Positions 39,849-46,797 of a stretch of 60,831 nt of DNA are shown here, in pieces. The DNA lies in IMG/VR virus record IMGVR_UViG_3300034198_016930, positions 1 to 60,831 of that record; one strand, 5' to 3'. The position numbers and the translations under genes are program-made. This DNA is from a virus. Each line of letters begins with the position of its first letter. Position 1 is the stretch's first letter. The notes under the pieces are model-generated. The model searched no databases. It was not told where the DNA came from and worked only from the letters and a program-made list of their open reading frames with translations.

Positions 39849-40001
39849 CTAACTCCTACTTCTTCCAGCTGCACGCTGGATCCAATTTTTGCGCTCTCTA
39901 AAAGATAACGAGCGGATATCGCTCAGAGTCCATCCTTCAAATGCACGAGTTAGTATTTCAAATTGGTCCAGTAAGTTTACGTAATCTTCGGGTCTATACT
40001 C
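39849..40001 (-). CDS. T-domain of the tail assembly chaperone, reached by +1 frameshift
   Basis: A 50-codon frame (EYRPEDYVNLLDQFEILT at its start, FRERKNWIQRAAGRS near its end) that is clearly coding but has no ATG, GTG or TTG start. In-frame TGA and TAG stops lie just upstream, so it can only be reached from the preceding frame. A +1 shift at UUU-CGA (40005-40000) fuses it to residue 263 of the upstream protein, giving about 313 aa. The arrangement before the tape measure is the classic tail chaperone G/GT organisation. Confidence 0.75.
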   Translation of the reverse strand, partial: EYRPEDYVNLLDQFEILTRAFEGWTLSDIRSLSFRERKNWIQRAAGRSRS

Positions 40002-40791
40002 GAAACAACGAAGCTAGAGTCAGTGGCATAGGAAATTCCTCACCACATGCCTCGCAGCTCTTCTTCACCTCCCCAAGGCGTGGGCCTGGGTTACGGGTCA
40101 AGATTTCGTCTACAAGTAGTTCACGATCTTTCCAGCTTAATTTAAGTACAGTAGATGCTCCCATAGAAGGGTTTCCATTTACAGACTCAACGCAGCCAGA
40201 CAATAAAATTGTATTCATTTCTGAAGCCGTTTTTTCAGAATTTTCAAGCAACCTTCTTTGAGTTAAACCTGTTGGAAGATTTACTACTACAGGTCCAAGC
40301 TTAGATTCATAAATAAATTGTCGATCCGAAATCGGGTCTTCAAGAGATTTAACCGGGATATCTTCTGACAAATTAACTGTAATTGGTCGTTGTTCGCCAC
40401 AATGTGGGCATGTAGCTGTAAATTCAATATTTGGACCAAAGGTTGCTTTTCTTACTCCGATTAAGATTGCGTCACGGTCTCCAGAAAGCAAAGTATCAAG
40501 ATCTTCTTTTGAAGTTGTATCCATACCTAGGTTTACAAGACCACGTTGAAGCATGATGTTTAGTGCACGGCCAGTGCTTCCAGCTCTAGCAATTGTCTCT
40601 TCATCAGTTCCGTTTAGTTCACGAACTTCAGCATATTTAACTAAGGCTCCCTCCCGGTTGATAAATCCGCCGGGAAGGATGACCTCAGTATCTGAAGGAG
40701 CTTGGGTTTTTACTTCAACTTTAGGCTCTTCAGCAAATGCTTGTGCAGCTTGTGCTATGAGTCGTGGATCGGTGAGATTAGTCTCTGTCAC
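39994..40791 (-). CDS. tail assembly chaperone/gp26-like protein with zinc site
   Basis: A 265-aa protein with a GTG start. After a disordered N-terminus there is a helical region (GRALNIMLQRGLVNLGMD) and a zinc site from CPHCGEQ (about 151-154) and CEACGEE (about 251-254), as in T4 gp26/gp51-type hub assembly proteins of contractile phages. It lies between the tube and the tape measure. Its 3' end carries UUU-CGA-GUA-UAG, the probable +1 slip site. Both short and fused products are expected. Confidence 0.75.
   Translation of the reverse strand: MTETNLTDPRLIAQAAQAFAEEPKVEVKTQAPSDTEVILPGGFINREGALVKYAEVRELNGTDEETIARAGSTGRALNIMLQRGLVNLGMDTTSKEDLDTLLSGDRDAILIGVRKATFGPNIEFTATCPHCGEQRPITVNLSEDIPVKSLEDPISDRQFIYESKLGPVVVNLPTGLTQRRLLENSEKTASEMNTILLSGCVESVNGNPSMGASTVLKLSWKDRELLVDEILTRNPGPRLGEVKKSCEACGEEFPMPLTLASLFRV
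40000..40005 (-). promoter_or_regulatory. +1 programmed frameshift site UUU-CGA
   Basis: The zero-frame codons TTT (40005-40003) and CGA (40002-40000) come two codons before TAG. tRNA-Phe on UUU can re-pair with UUC after slipping one base, while CGA is a likely slow Arg codon. The +1 frame is then open for 50 codons. Confidence 0.65.
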
Positions 40792-40816
40792 GTTTTATGC
40801 TCCTTGTTTGTGTTGG

Positions 40817-41419
40817 TTAAGCTACAGCAATTGGGTTGAAGTTTTCATCTGTATAAAATACAGACAAACCTTCATGTACAAGACCAATGGTTTCAACCAT
40901 AATGTTGTTTCCGCCCGCATCTAGGTCTGAATAGTTCAGAGTAGAAATCCAAGCATTGTGGATGTGGAAACCCATTTTTGGCTTGTTAGCACCTTGAGTT
41001 GCTGTTGCGCTTGTGGCAGCTCCAGCATTTGGGTGATCCAAGATGTAAACTTTAACATCACAACGGAAATCGTTGCTTCCAAGGGCAATACCGTCTCCAG
41101 CTGCTGCAGCAAAAAGCTGACGCATCCAGTAGATAGCCTGGTCATTGCCATAGATAACTCCACGGTTTAATGAAACCGGGTTAAATGTAGTCATGCCAGG
41201 GATCTGGTGGATAGTGGTATTGAATCCACCTTCACGGTAAGCAATTGACTGGGTATTGATACCCAAACCAGTGATATTTACAAAGCCACCGCTAAAGCTG
41301 GTGATCTTTGGAGCAATCTTGCTTCCTTGTTGTGGTGGTAGGAATTCTGCGTAGAACCGAAACGAGCGTAATGGATCTGTTGCTACGCTTGAAAAGCGAT
41401 TAAGTACTGATTCTGCCAT
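40817..41419 (-). CDS. tail tube protein (gp19-like)
   Basis: A 200-aa protein with the beta-barrel tube fold of contractile phages: RSFRFYAEFLPPQ, NITGLGINTQSIAYREGG, TTFNPVSLNRGVIYGNDQAIYWM and NAWISTLNYSDLDAGGNNIMVETIGLVHEGL. It follows the sheath gene with a 14-nt gap and precedes the chaperone, the standard order. Confidence 0.93.
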   Translation of the reverse strand: MAESVLNRFSSVATDPLRSFRFYAEFLPPQQGSKIAPKITSFSGGFVNITGLGINTQSIAYREGGFNTTIHQIPGMTTFNPVSLNRGVIYGNDQAIYWMRQLFAAAAGDGIALGSNDFRCDVKVYILDHPNAGAATSATATQGANKPKMGFHIHNAWISTLNYSDLDAGGNNIMVETIGLVHEGLSVFYTDENFNPIAVA

Positions 41420-41433
41420 TTTTTATTTCTCCT

Positions 41434-42927
41434 TTACGCCGAAGTAACGGTGGATCCACCGTCATACTGGCTGATCTTGATTACTACGAATTCAGCTGGA
41501 CGCTGAAGTGATACGCCAACTTGAATGTTAACAATTCCGTTGTCAATACCGCTTTGTGGGTTTAGCTCACCATCGCACTTTACAAAGAAAGCTTGAGCAG
41601 GAGTTGTTCCACGAAGACCGCCTTGACGCCAGAAATCATTAAGAAAACCTTGTGCAGTTGCGGTCATCTTGCGCCACAACTTTTCGTCATTTGGCTCAAA
41701 TACCGCAAACTGAGTAAGCTCTTTAAGTGACTTCTCTAAATAAATAAGCGTACGACGAACAGGTACGTATTTATCTACATAACCAGCTTTAAGAGTACGA
41801 GAACCCATAACAACAATTCCGGAACCGGGAACATAACGAATAGCATTTACCGCAGGGCTTGAGCTATTAAGAGTGTCTAGATCAGCATTAGAAATTGCAG
41901 GAACCGATACTGCACCGGCAACTCTTGTTGTTAAACCAGCTGGTGCTTTAAATACTCCACGAGATGCATCAGTGCTCATCATGATTCCAACAATTGCTCC
42001 ACCAGGGTTTGCCTGAACGGTTGCAGTAGATACCGTGCTTGTTGGATTCTTGATGGTCAATTGTGGGTAATAAACAGCGCCATAAGACGTTGAGGTATAG
42101 CCCTGAGCACGAGTGATTTGGTTAGAAACGCTACCAGAAAGTGCGTCTACAACAACAAACACATCCTGACGGTTTTGAGCATAGCTCAAAATAACGTTTG
42201 CAGATGCTGTGTCTGTAACACCCGGGGCGTTAAGAACCAGTGAGTTATTGACCAAGTCAAACGAAGTTACAGCAGCTGCAATATCTGAATTTGCTGGAAC
42301 TGATGCTCCGTCAGATCCTGAAACTAAATACTGTGTTGTAGCTACAACCGGTAGGTCTGTAATGCCTGTTGAAGTTGCTCCCAAGTCTGTTGCTGTAATG
42401 AACTTAGACTGACTGTTAATAACGCCAGGAAGGTAGCGAACGTCGGTAGCTCCCAGTGTAAGGTCAGTAAATTTTTCAACAATATAATCAGCCGTAGTTC
42501 CACCGTAATAAATGGTAAGGTCAACAGAAGTTAACGAGTTGTTGTTAGAAATAGTTACAGCAATTTGATTTCCCCACGCCCCCGGATTTGCGGCATTTAA
42601 TTGAAGGGTAGGTTGAGGGCTTACTTCACGATCATTAAAAGAACGAGAAGCTGTTGCAGATGTTTGGTTAACTACACGCTGTACGTAAGTTTGGCTTCCA
42701 CCATTTGAAAAGAATAGAAGAACTGCAGTATGCAATGTGCTATTTACAGTCCATCCGCCATACAAGCTGATGTAGTTGCTCCACGAAGTAACTAAAGTTG
42801 GTGTTGTTGGACCACGGTCTGCATAACCAATGAAGGCAGCCACAGACTGTGAGTTAGGCCCAGCAACGGGAGCAATAGCGTTGAGTGATTCCTCAACGTA
42901 TACTCCAGGCCGTAGATAAGTGGCCAT
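41434..42927 (-). CDS. contractile tail sheath protein
   Basis: A 497-aa protein. The N-terminus (ATYLRPGVYVEE and SVAAFIGYADRGP) and C-terminal domain (VPVRRTLIYLEKSLKEL; FVKCDGELNPQSGIDNGIVN; VSLQRPAEFVVIKISQ) are diagnostic of phage sheath proteins. The middle insertion domain is Ser/Thr-rich and surface exposed. Presence of sheath defines the phage as a myovirus. Confidence 0.97.
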   Translation of the reverse strand: MATYLRPGVYVEESLNAIAPVAGPNSQSVAAFIGYADRGPTTPTLVTSWSNYISLYGGWTVNSTLHTAVLLFFSNGGSQTYVQRVVNQTSATASRSFNDREVSPQPTLQLNAANPGAWGNQIAVTISNNNSLTSVDLTIYYGGTTADYIVEKFTDLTLGATDVRYLPGVINSQSKFITATDLGATSTGITDLPVVATTQYLVSGSDGASVPANSDIAAAVTSFDLVNNSLVLNAPGVTDTASANVILSYAQNRQDVFVVVDALSGSVSNQITRAQGYTSTSYGAVYYPQLTIKNPTSTVSTATVQANPGGAIVGIMMSTDASRGVFKAPAGLTTRVAGAVSVPAISNADLDTLNSSSPAVNAIRYVPGSGIVVMGSRTLKAGYVDKYVPVRRTLIYLEKSLKELTQFAVFEPNDEKLWRKMTATAQGFLNDFWRQGGLRGTTPAQAFFVKCDGELNPQSGIDNGIVNIQVGVSLQRPAEFVVIKISQYDGGSTVTSA

Positions 42928-42956
42928 AATTTAATCTCCTTTGTTTTAGTTTGGTT

Positions 42957-43601
42957 TTAGCTTGAGACCGGTGTGTAATCCTTTGGGATATTTATATTAA
43001 GACGAGTATTAACGGTTTGAACTGCTTTTACGCCAGTAAGTGCTTGAGCGGGAGTCATCTCGCTAAGTACTCTGACGCTGAAGACATTGCGAAGCAAACG
43101 CCTTCCATCCTCAATGGTATCCCTTTTAACGAATCCCTCGAGAAACATGTGTCGAGCTACGACCTTACCGCTGCCGTTAGCGTCTGGGACAACTAGGTGT
43201 CCGTATTTTCCTGGTAGCTTTTGATTTAACATTTGGTACATAATTGCACGATCGTGTCGTGGGTTACGTGAGTAGCTTGTTACTTGATACATAAGATCCC
43301 AAACAATTGGGGCATAGTAATCATAAGTTAAACCTTCTTGAGGAAGCACTGTTCCACGATTGGTGTTATCTGTCCAAAATCCAGAGCTTTGACGATCGTT
43401 AGCTGCTTGAATGTCATACAGTTCAATAACCAAATATGGGTATTCTTGCTGACGAATTTCAACATCTGGGTAGCCAAACCAGACTTTAACTGGGCGAGAT
43501 GTTTGGTTTAGATCGTTAACAATCATTCCTTTAAGAAGATTTTTTAATGCGTTATCTTCTTGAAAAATAAACGCTTCTTCCAGATTAGGCATTTGACTCA
43601 T
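42957..43601 (-). CDS. tail terminator/neck protein
   Basis: A 214-aa protein located immediately before the sheath. VWFGYPDVEIRQQEYPYLVIELYD and YAPIVWDLMYQVTSYSRNPRHDRAIMYQML have the layout of tail-terminator/completion proteins (alpha/beta, hexameric ring). It likely caps the sheath and tube and joins the neck. The family call is by position and pattern. Confidence 0.6.
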   Translation of the reverse strand: MSQMPNLEEAFIFQEDNALKNLLKGMIVNDLNQTSRPVKVWFGYPDVEIRQQEYPYLVIELYDIQAANDRQSSGFWTDNTNRGTVLPQEGLTYDYYAPIVWDLMYQVTSYSRNPRHDRAIMYQMLNQKLPGKYGHLVVPDANGSGKVVARHMFLEGFVKRDTIEDGRRLLRNVFSVRVLSEMTPAQALTGVKAVQTVNTRLNINIPKDYTPVSS

Positions 43602-43909
43602 GGCAAAATTCCCTCAGCAAACAAAAAATCAAGTGCCTCGGATTGTATAGCTTCCGATATTACTTTTGCAGAACTTTCAATAAAAGGACGAATTACAGCA
43701 CTTGGTGACTGATTGACTGATCCGTATTCTGTGTCAAAAATTCCGTCTTCGTGTTCTTCAAAATAAACAATATTAATTTTGCCTTTACTGGCTTGAACTT
43801 CCATAGGATGTTCCCACTCAGCAACAGCTATATCGTGTTGTAGGGTGTCATCTAAAGCTGGCGCAAGGCGCTTAGCTAGGGGAGTGGCTCTTTTAGAAAA
43901 ATCGCTCAC
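43598..43909 (-). CDS. neck or head-tail joining protein
   Basis: A 103-aa protein with a GTG start overlapping the upstream stop. The N-terminus is helical (RATPLAKRLAPALDDTLQHD), the middle has beta strands (INIVYFEEHEDGIFDTEYG), and the C-terminus is a helix (SAKVISEAIQSEALDFLF), similar in layout to HK97 gp10-like proteins. The position between head and tail genes supports a neck role. Confidence 0.45.
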   Translation of the reverse strand: MSDFSKRATPLAKRLAPALDDTLQHDIAVAEWEHPMEVQASKGKINIVYFEEHEDGIFDTEYGSVNQSPSAVIRPFIESSAKVISEAIQSEALDFLFAEGILP

Positions 43910-44058
43910 TTCTTTTTCTTCTTACCCTTATATAACAAATAGCCTGCAACGATTCCTGCGTACCCTAATGCTGTTCTTTCTGCGTCTGGCGCATGATCCG
44001 TGATACCACGGAGGAAGTCAGCTGGCTGAGCTTTATCTAGCCAAGGCTTATCAGACAT
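43906..44058 (-). CDS. 50-aa small protein with one membrane-like segment
   Basis: A microgene after an AGGAG site (7-8 nt spacing). It has an acidic N-terminus (PWLDKAQPADFL), a hydrophobic segment (ALGYAGIVAGYLLY, about 30-43) and a basic KGKKKKK tail, so it may be a small membrane or membrane-associated protein. The stop overlaps the next GTG. The function is unknown. Confidence 0.65.
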   Translation of the reverse strand: MSDKPWLDKAQPADFLRGITDHAPDAERTALGYAGIVAGYLLYKGKKKKK

Positions 44059-44105
44059 CGCAAAATCTCCTATCGGAGTAGCAGAACTACTAGCAAGGGT
44101 AAGTC

Positions 44106-44124
44106 AGTTCCCCGCATGGGAACT
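44106..44124. repeat. inverted repeat upstream of the 50-aa gene
   Basis: AGTTCCC (44106-44112) and GGGAACT (44118-44124) form a 7-bp stem with a 5-nt loop in the gap between the terminator and the tail operon. It might mark a promoter or operator for the sheath/tube transcript or an mRNA 5' hairpin. A short second repeat, AGTAG-N5-CTACT, follows. Confidence 0.4.
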
Positions 44125-44137
44125 TCTATAAGTATAA

Positions 44138-44163
44138 AGAAAAAGCCCTTCTAAAGAAGGGCT
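44138..44163 (-). terminator. intrinsic terminator after the microgene cluster
   Basis: AGCCCTTC (44163-44156 on the minus strand) pairs with GAAGGGCT (44151-44144) around a 4-nt loop and is followed by TTTTTCTTT. It separates the cysteine/lysine microgene cluster from the tail operon. Confidence 0.8.
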
Positions 44164-44179
44164 AATTCATTAAACGTAG

Positions 44180-44386
44180 TTACTTCTTTTTGATCTTCTT
44201 AGCTAAAGCTGCATCTTTCTTAGCGTCTGTAGCCTTAGACATTGGCTTCTTGTCCATCTTTTCATCAGCTTTTTTGAAAGCCGATTTCTGCTTATTGGAC
44301 ATGCCTGCCATAAATTTCTTGTCTGACTTGGCATCTGCTTTCTTAGACATTGGGCCCTTTTTACCGCATCCACATGTTGCACACAT
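44180..44386 (-). CDS. lysine-rich protein with an N-terminal cysteine knuckle
   Basis: A 68-aa protein. It starts MCATCGCG (three Cys in six residues) and continues as a Lys/Ala/Asp/Met-rich tail with three approximate repeats containing MSKKADAK, FKKADEK and MSKATDAK. The Cys start closely resembles that of the nearby 34-aa protein (MCAKCGCG). Metal binding by the head and nucleic-acid binding by the tail are plausible. It is followed by a terminator. Confidence 0.7.
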   Translation of the reverse strand: MCATCGCGKKGPMSKKADAKSDKKFMAGMSNKQKSAFKKADEKMDKKPMSKATDAKKDAALAKKIKKK

Positions 44387-44388
44387 AG

Positions 44389-44532
44389 TTACATACCCTT
44401 CTTACGATTCATGGCTGGCTTAACCGCCTTACCCTTAGTTGCTGGCTTCTTTCCACGCAAAAGGGGGAAATCCTTAGCGTCAATTTTGCCATTTTTATTA
44501 GCATCAAGCTTTTTTTGATTACCCTTAAGCAT
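44389..44532 (-). CDS. 47-aa protein with an EF-hand-like calcium loop
   Basis: A microgene coupled to its upstream neighbour (TAATG). Residues 10-21, DANKNGKIDAKD, match the canonical EF-hand/dockerin loop D-x-N-x-N-G-x-I-D-x-x-D with F22 next, so it may bind Ca2+. The remainder is Lys/Arg-rich (RGKKPATKGKAVKPAMNRKK). It is coexpressed with two cysteine-knuckle microproteins. A single loop needs a partner, so dimerisation is possible. Confidence 0.7.
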   Translation of the reverse strand: MLKGNQKKLDANKNGKIDAKDFPLLRGKKPATKGKAVKPAMNRKKGM

Positions 44533-44636
44533 TATTTGCCTTTCTTAACACGAGCAGCTTTGCAAGTTGCACAAGTGCATTTGCAACCTTTAGCTGGCTT
44601 ACCTGGCTTGCAGCCACATCCGCATTTAGCGCACAT
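44532..44636 (-). CDS. 34-aa metallothionein-like cysteine-rich peptide
   Basis: A microgene with eight cysteines in 34 residues, arranged C-x2-C-x-C-x-C (2-9) and C-x-C-x-C-x2-C (18-25), the CxC/CxxC pattern of metallothioneins, plus Lys/Gly linkers. ATG 44636 overlaps the stop of the acidic upstream gene. It is likely to bind Zn, Cu or Fe. No known family assignment can be made from sequence alone. Confidence 0.7.
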   Translation of the reverse strand: MCAKCGCGCKPGKPAKGCKCTCATCKAARVKKGK

Positions 44637-44983
44637 TATTCTGCATCCTCTTCTTCAGTGTCTTCAGGCTCATCGTCTGACTCTTCATCAGCCTCTTCAG
44701 GTTCTTCGGCGATTAATTCACCGGTTTCCCAATCAATTCCAGCATCTGGAGCTGCAGCTTTTCCAGCTTCGATTGAGTCTGCAACTTCTGCTGCAAGAAC
44801 TTCTGCAGCAGCTAGCTGATCTACACGAGCAGCTTCAAGCTCAGCATCTGGACCGGAGGTCACATCAACGTGTGCCTGAGCATCATCAGTATGAGCTGTT
44901 GTTTCTCCCTCAACAGGGAGTTCGACCGTTGGGTCTACAGGCGCTTCAACAGCGTCTGTTACGGCAGTTGTATCTTCTGTCAT
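44636..44983 (-). CDS. very acidic hypothetical protein
   Basis: A 115-aa protein with a strongly acidic, Ala/Glu/Asp-rich composition, a central helix (ELEAARVDQLAAAEVLAAEVAD) and an Asp/Glu tail (EEADEESDDEPEDTEEEDAE). It could be a disordered chaperone-like or scaffold protein that pairs with the very basic microproteins encoded next to it. It is coupled by overlap to both neighbours. Confidence 0.6.
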   Translation of the reverse strand: MTEDTTAVTDAVEAPVDPTVELPVEGETTAHTDDAQAHVDVTSGPDAELEAARVDQLAAAEVLAAEVADSIEAGKAAAPDAGIDWETGELIAEEPEEADEESDDEPEDTEEEDAE

Positions 44984-45067
44984 TTATTCTTCTTTCGTTT
45001 AGGGCGCTGATCCGCTGCCTTTATTTTAGCAGGAAGCTTCTTTCCCTCAGGGGTGTGCTCCTGCCAT
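44980..45067 (-). CDS. small basic ORF interrupted by CCC-UGA, candidate +1 frameshift
   Basis: ATG 45067 follows a strong TAGGAGAAAA site, but the frame stops after six codons at UGA (45049-45047). One base shift at CCC-UGA (45052-45047) opens a 28-aa product, MAGAHPEGKKLPAKIKAA then DQRPKRKKNK, whose stop overlaps the next gene by ATGA. The site resembles the CCC-U +1 slip reported for Listeria phage PSA and antizyme-like UCC-UGA. A one-base error in the C4 run would also explain it. Confidence 0.4.
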
Positions 45068-45074
45068 TTTTCTC

Positions 45075-45674
45075 CTACTGTTGCGGTTCTATGATTGGAT
45101 ATGCGGGGTCAATTGTCCCTACATGTGGATTTAAAGTGCGAGATGGTATTGCTGGAGCGTCAAATCTACCAGCCCATCTTTGAAAGTCTGGGTCGTTGAT
45201 AAGTTCATCATTCATTACTTCGATGGCGTCAACAACTACCAATGAAAATCTATTTTTTACAATTCCTCTTTGCTGAACCTTCATAGGTCTAAAGATTTCA
45301 CCAAGCCATAAAATGCGACCACGGTTTTGAAGATCTGGATTACCTATAACACCAGGAACAACCTTTTCAATTTCTTCGGCATTAATAGTTAAATGTAAAG
45401 TATCGCCATTGTAATAACCACGCTCATCTAATGGAACTGAGCCCTGGTCGAGAACAGCACGAAGGACGGGAAGTTCGTATGGGCCACGATATTTACGGCC
45501 ACCGAGGTCTGAGCCTACGTCATAGACGGGGTCTACAACAGTATTGACAGGATCATATATCCACCACAGGACAGAGCTTCCAGCAGGGCTCTGAAGGTCT
45601 GCATTAGCCCCTTCTAGAAGAGAGTCGACTTCAAAGTCGGAGTCAAAACGACCACCGGGATTAAACGCTCTCAT
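45075..45674 (-). CDS. head completion/neck structural protein
   Basis: A 199-aa protein. Segments such as SVLWWIYDPVNTVVDPVYDVG, GPYELPVLRAVLDQG and RILWLGEIFRPMKVQQRGIV are beta-rich and typical of phage virion adaptor proteins, and its position before the tail terminator suggests a head-to-tail connector. There is no catalytic motif. It starts 7 nt after the glycosyltransferase stop. Confidence 0.5.
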   Translation of the reverse strand: MRAFNPGGRFDSDFEVDSLLEGANADLQSPAGSSVLWWIYDPVNTVVDPVYDVGSDLGGRKYRGPYELPVLRAVLDQGSVPLDERGYYNGDTLHLTINAEEIEKVVPGVIGNPDLQNRGRILWLGEIFRPMKVQQRGIVKNRFSLVVVDAIEVMNDELINDPDFQRWAGRFDAPAIPSRTLNPHVGTIDPAYPIIEPQQ

Positions 45675-45681
45675 TGGTCTC

Positions 45682-46731
45682 CTAAAGGCTGTAGAACACC
45701 ATATTACGCTGTAATCGCTCGTCTGTCGGGCTCAGCTCTACAGCCTTCTGGCCGTACTCTAGAGCTGATTTATTGTCCCCCAAATTGTGGCTAGCAAGTG
45801 CTGCTAGATCATATGGCTCTGATCCCCAGGCGTATGGTTCATTAAAATATTCCATATTCTTTTCTTTAATTTGCAACGCCATTTTTGCCCACAACAAACA
45901 ATTTTCCCAATCAACTTTTTGATAATAGTATCTGGCTTTAAGCACGTATGGCTCTCTGCGATCTGGGCATTCAATAATTGATTTATCAAACCATTCAATA
46001 GCGTTCTCTGTATCCATCTGTCCCAGATAGTTCATAGCCCCAGCACGTTCTGGCTTCCACCAAGCTGAAGGCAAAGATAAGTGGCGCTTAAACTCAGCAA
46101 TTGATTCAGCCCACATTCCATGAAAGTAAAGCTCTCTGGCATAGTAGAAAGCATTACGATCGCTAGCTGGGTCTTCCTCTGTAGCCATCTTAAGCAGTGG
46201 CAAGTATTGTCCTCTGGACTTTGTTTGATCTGGGTGATGCTCAATCCTAAACCCTGTAAAGTACTGCGCCTTCTCTGGGATGCCGTAAGGCACGGGTAGT
46301 TCGTGGATTGGATAGCGCCAACGCCAGCCTTGGCGTGAGTGAATTCTAAAACCAGCAAACTCCATGCCCGGCTCACCTTCGGAAGTCCATGAAGTAATAA
46401 AGCGGTAAGTAGGTCTATTAATTCCTTGTGCTAGCGCTTTCTCTAGCTCTCCTCGCAGATCACCAACAATAGTCTCATCTAGATCTAAGGCTATACAGTA
46501 ATCAATATCTTCCGGCAATAACGCCAAGCTGGCGTTGCGAGCATCGTCAAAACGCCAAGGTTTGACGCTAATTGTGTGGCACACAATTCCAAGCTCCTTA
46601 GCCACGGCCACAGTATTATCGGTAGAGCCGGTATCGGCTATGAGCAGGTAGTCAGCGTCTTTAGCTGATTCCGCCCAACGTTTGACAAAATGCTCTTCAT
46701 TTTTGGCAATGGCATATACGGCAATTTTCAT
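45682..46731 (-). CDS. family 2 glycosyltransferase with TPR-like C-terminus
   Basis: A 349-aa protein. ATG 46731 was chosen over the longer frame. IADTGSTDNT (31-40) and ALDLDET (81-87, DxD at 83-85) are the nucleotide-sugar and metal-binding motifs of GT2. The C-terminal ~130 residues are TPR-like repeats (NYLGQMDTENAIEWFDKSI; ALASHNLGDNKSALEYGQKAVEL). It probably glycosylates virion proteins such as the adjacent fibres, or host surface glycans. A terminator precedes it. Confidence 0.85.
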   Translation of the reverse strand: MKIAVYAIAKNEEHFVKRWAESAKDADYLLIADTGSTDNTVAVAKELGIVCHTISVKPWRFDDARNASLALLPEDIDYCIALDLDETIVGDLRGELEKALAQGINRPTYRFITSWTSEGEPGMEFAGFRIHSRQGWRWRYPIHELPVPYGIPEKAQYFTGFRIEHHPDQTKSRGQYLPLLKMATEEDPASDRNAFYYARELYFHGMWAESIAEFKRHLSLPSAWWKPERAGAMNYLGQMDTENAIEWFDKSIIECPDRREPYVLKARYYYQKVDWENCLLWAKMALQIKEKNMEYFNEPYAWGSEPYDLAALASHNLGDNKSALEYGQKAVELSPTDERLQRNMVFYSL

Positions 46732-46744
46732 ATACGGAGTATAA

Positions 46745-46779
46745 AGCAAAAACCCCACCAGTCTCGAAAGACGGTGGGG
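46745..46779 (-). terminator. intrinsic terminator after the fibre block
   Basis: CCCCACC with GTCT (46779-46769 side) folds on the minus strand with AGAC and GGTGGGG (46764-46753 side) around a CGAA-type tetraloop with one bulged base, followed by TTTTTGCTTT. It ends the fibre transcript at 46798 and precedes the glycosyltransferase. Confidence 0.8.
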
Positions 46780-46797
46780 AATTACTTTTGATAAAAC

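Noticed and set aside
39326-39901. 191-aa plus-strand ORF over the tape measure gene
   Set aside because: It is Pro/Ala/Ser-rich shadow coding opposite a Gly/Ala-rich gene and starts without a ribosome-binding site.
44515-45183. 222-aa plus-strand ORF (Leu/Gln/His-rich)
   Set aside because: It is antisense to four well-coupled minus-strand genes and its composition reflects their Ala/Glu/Lys codons.
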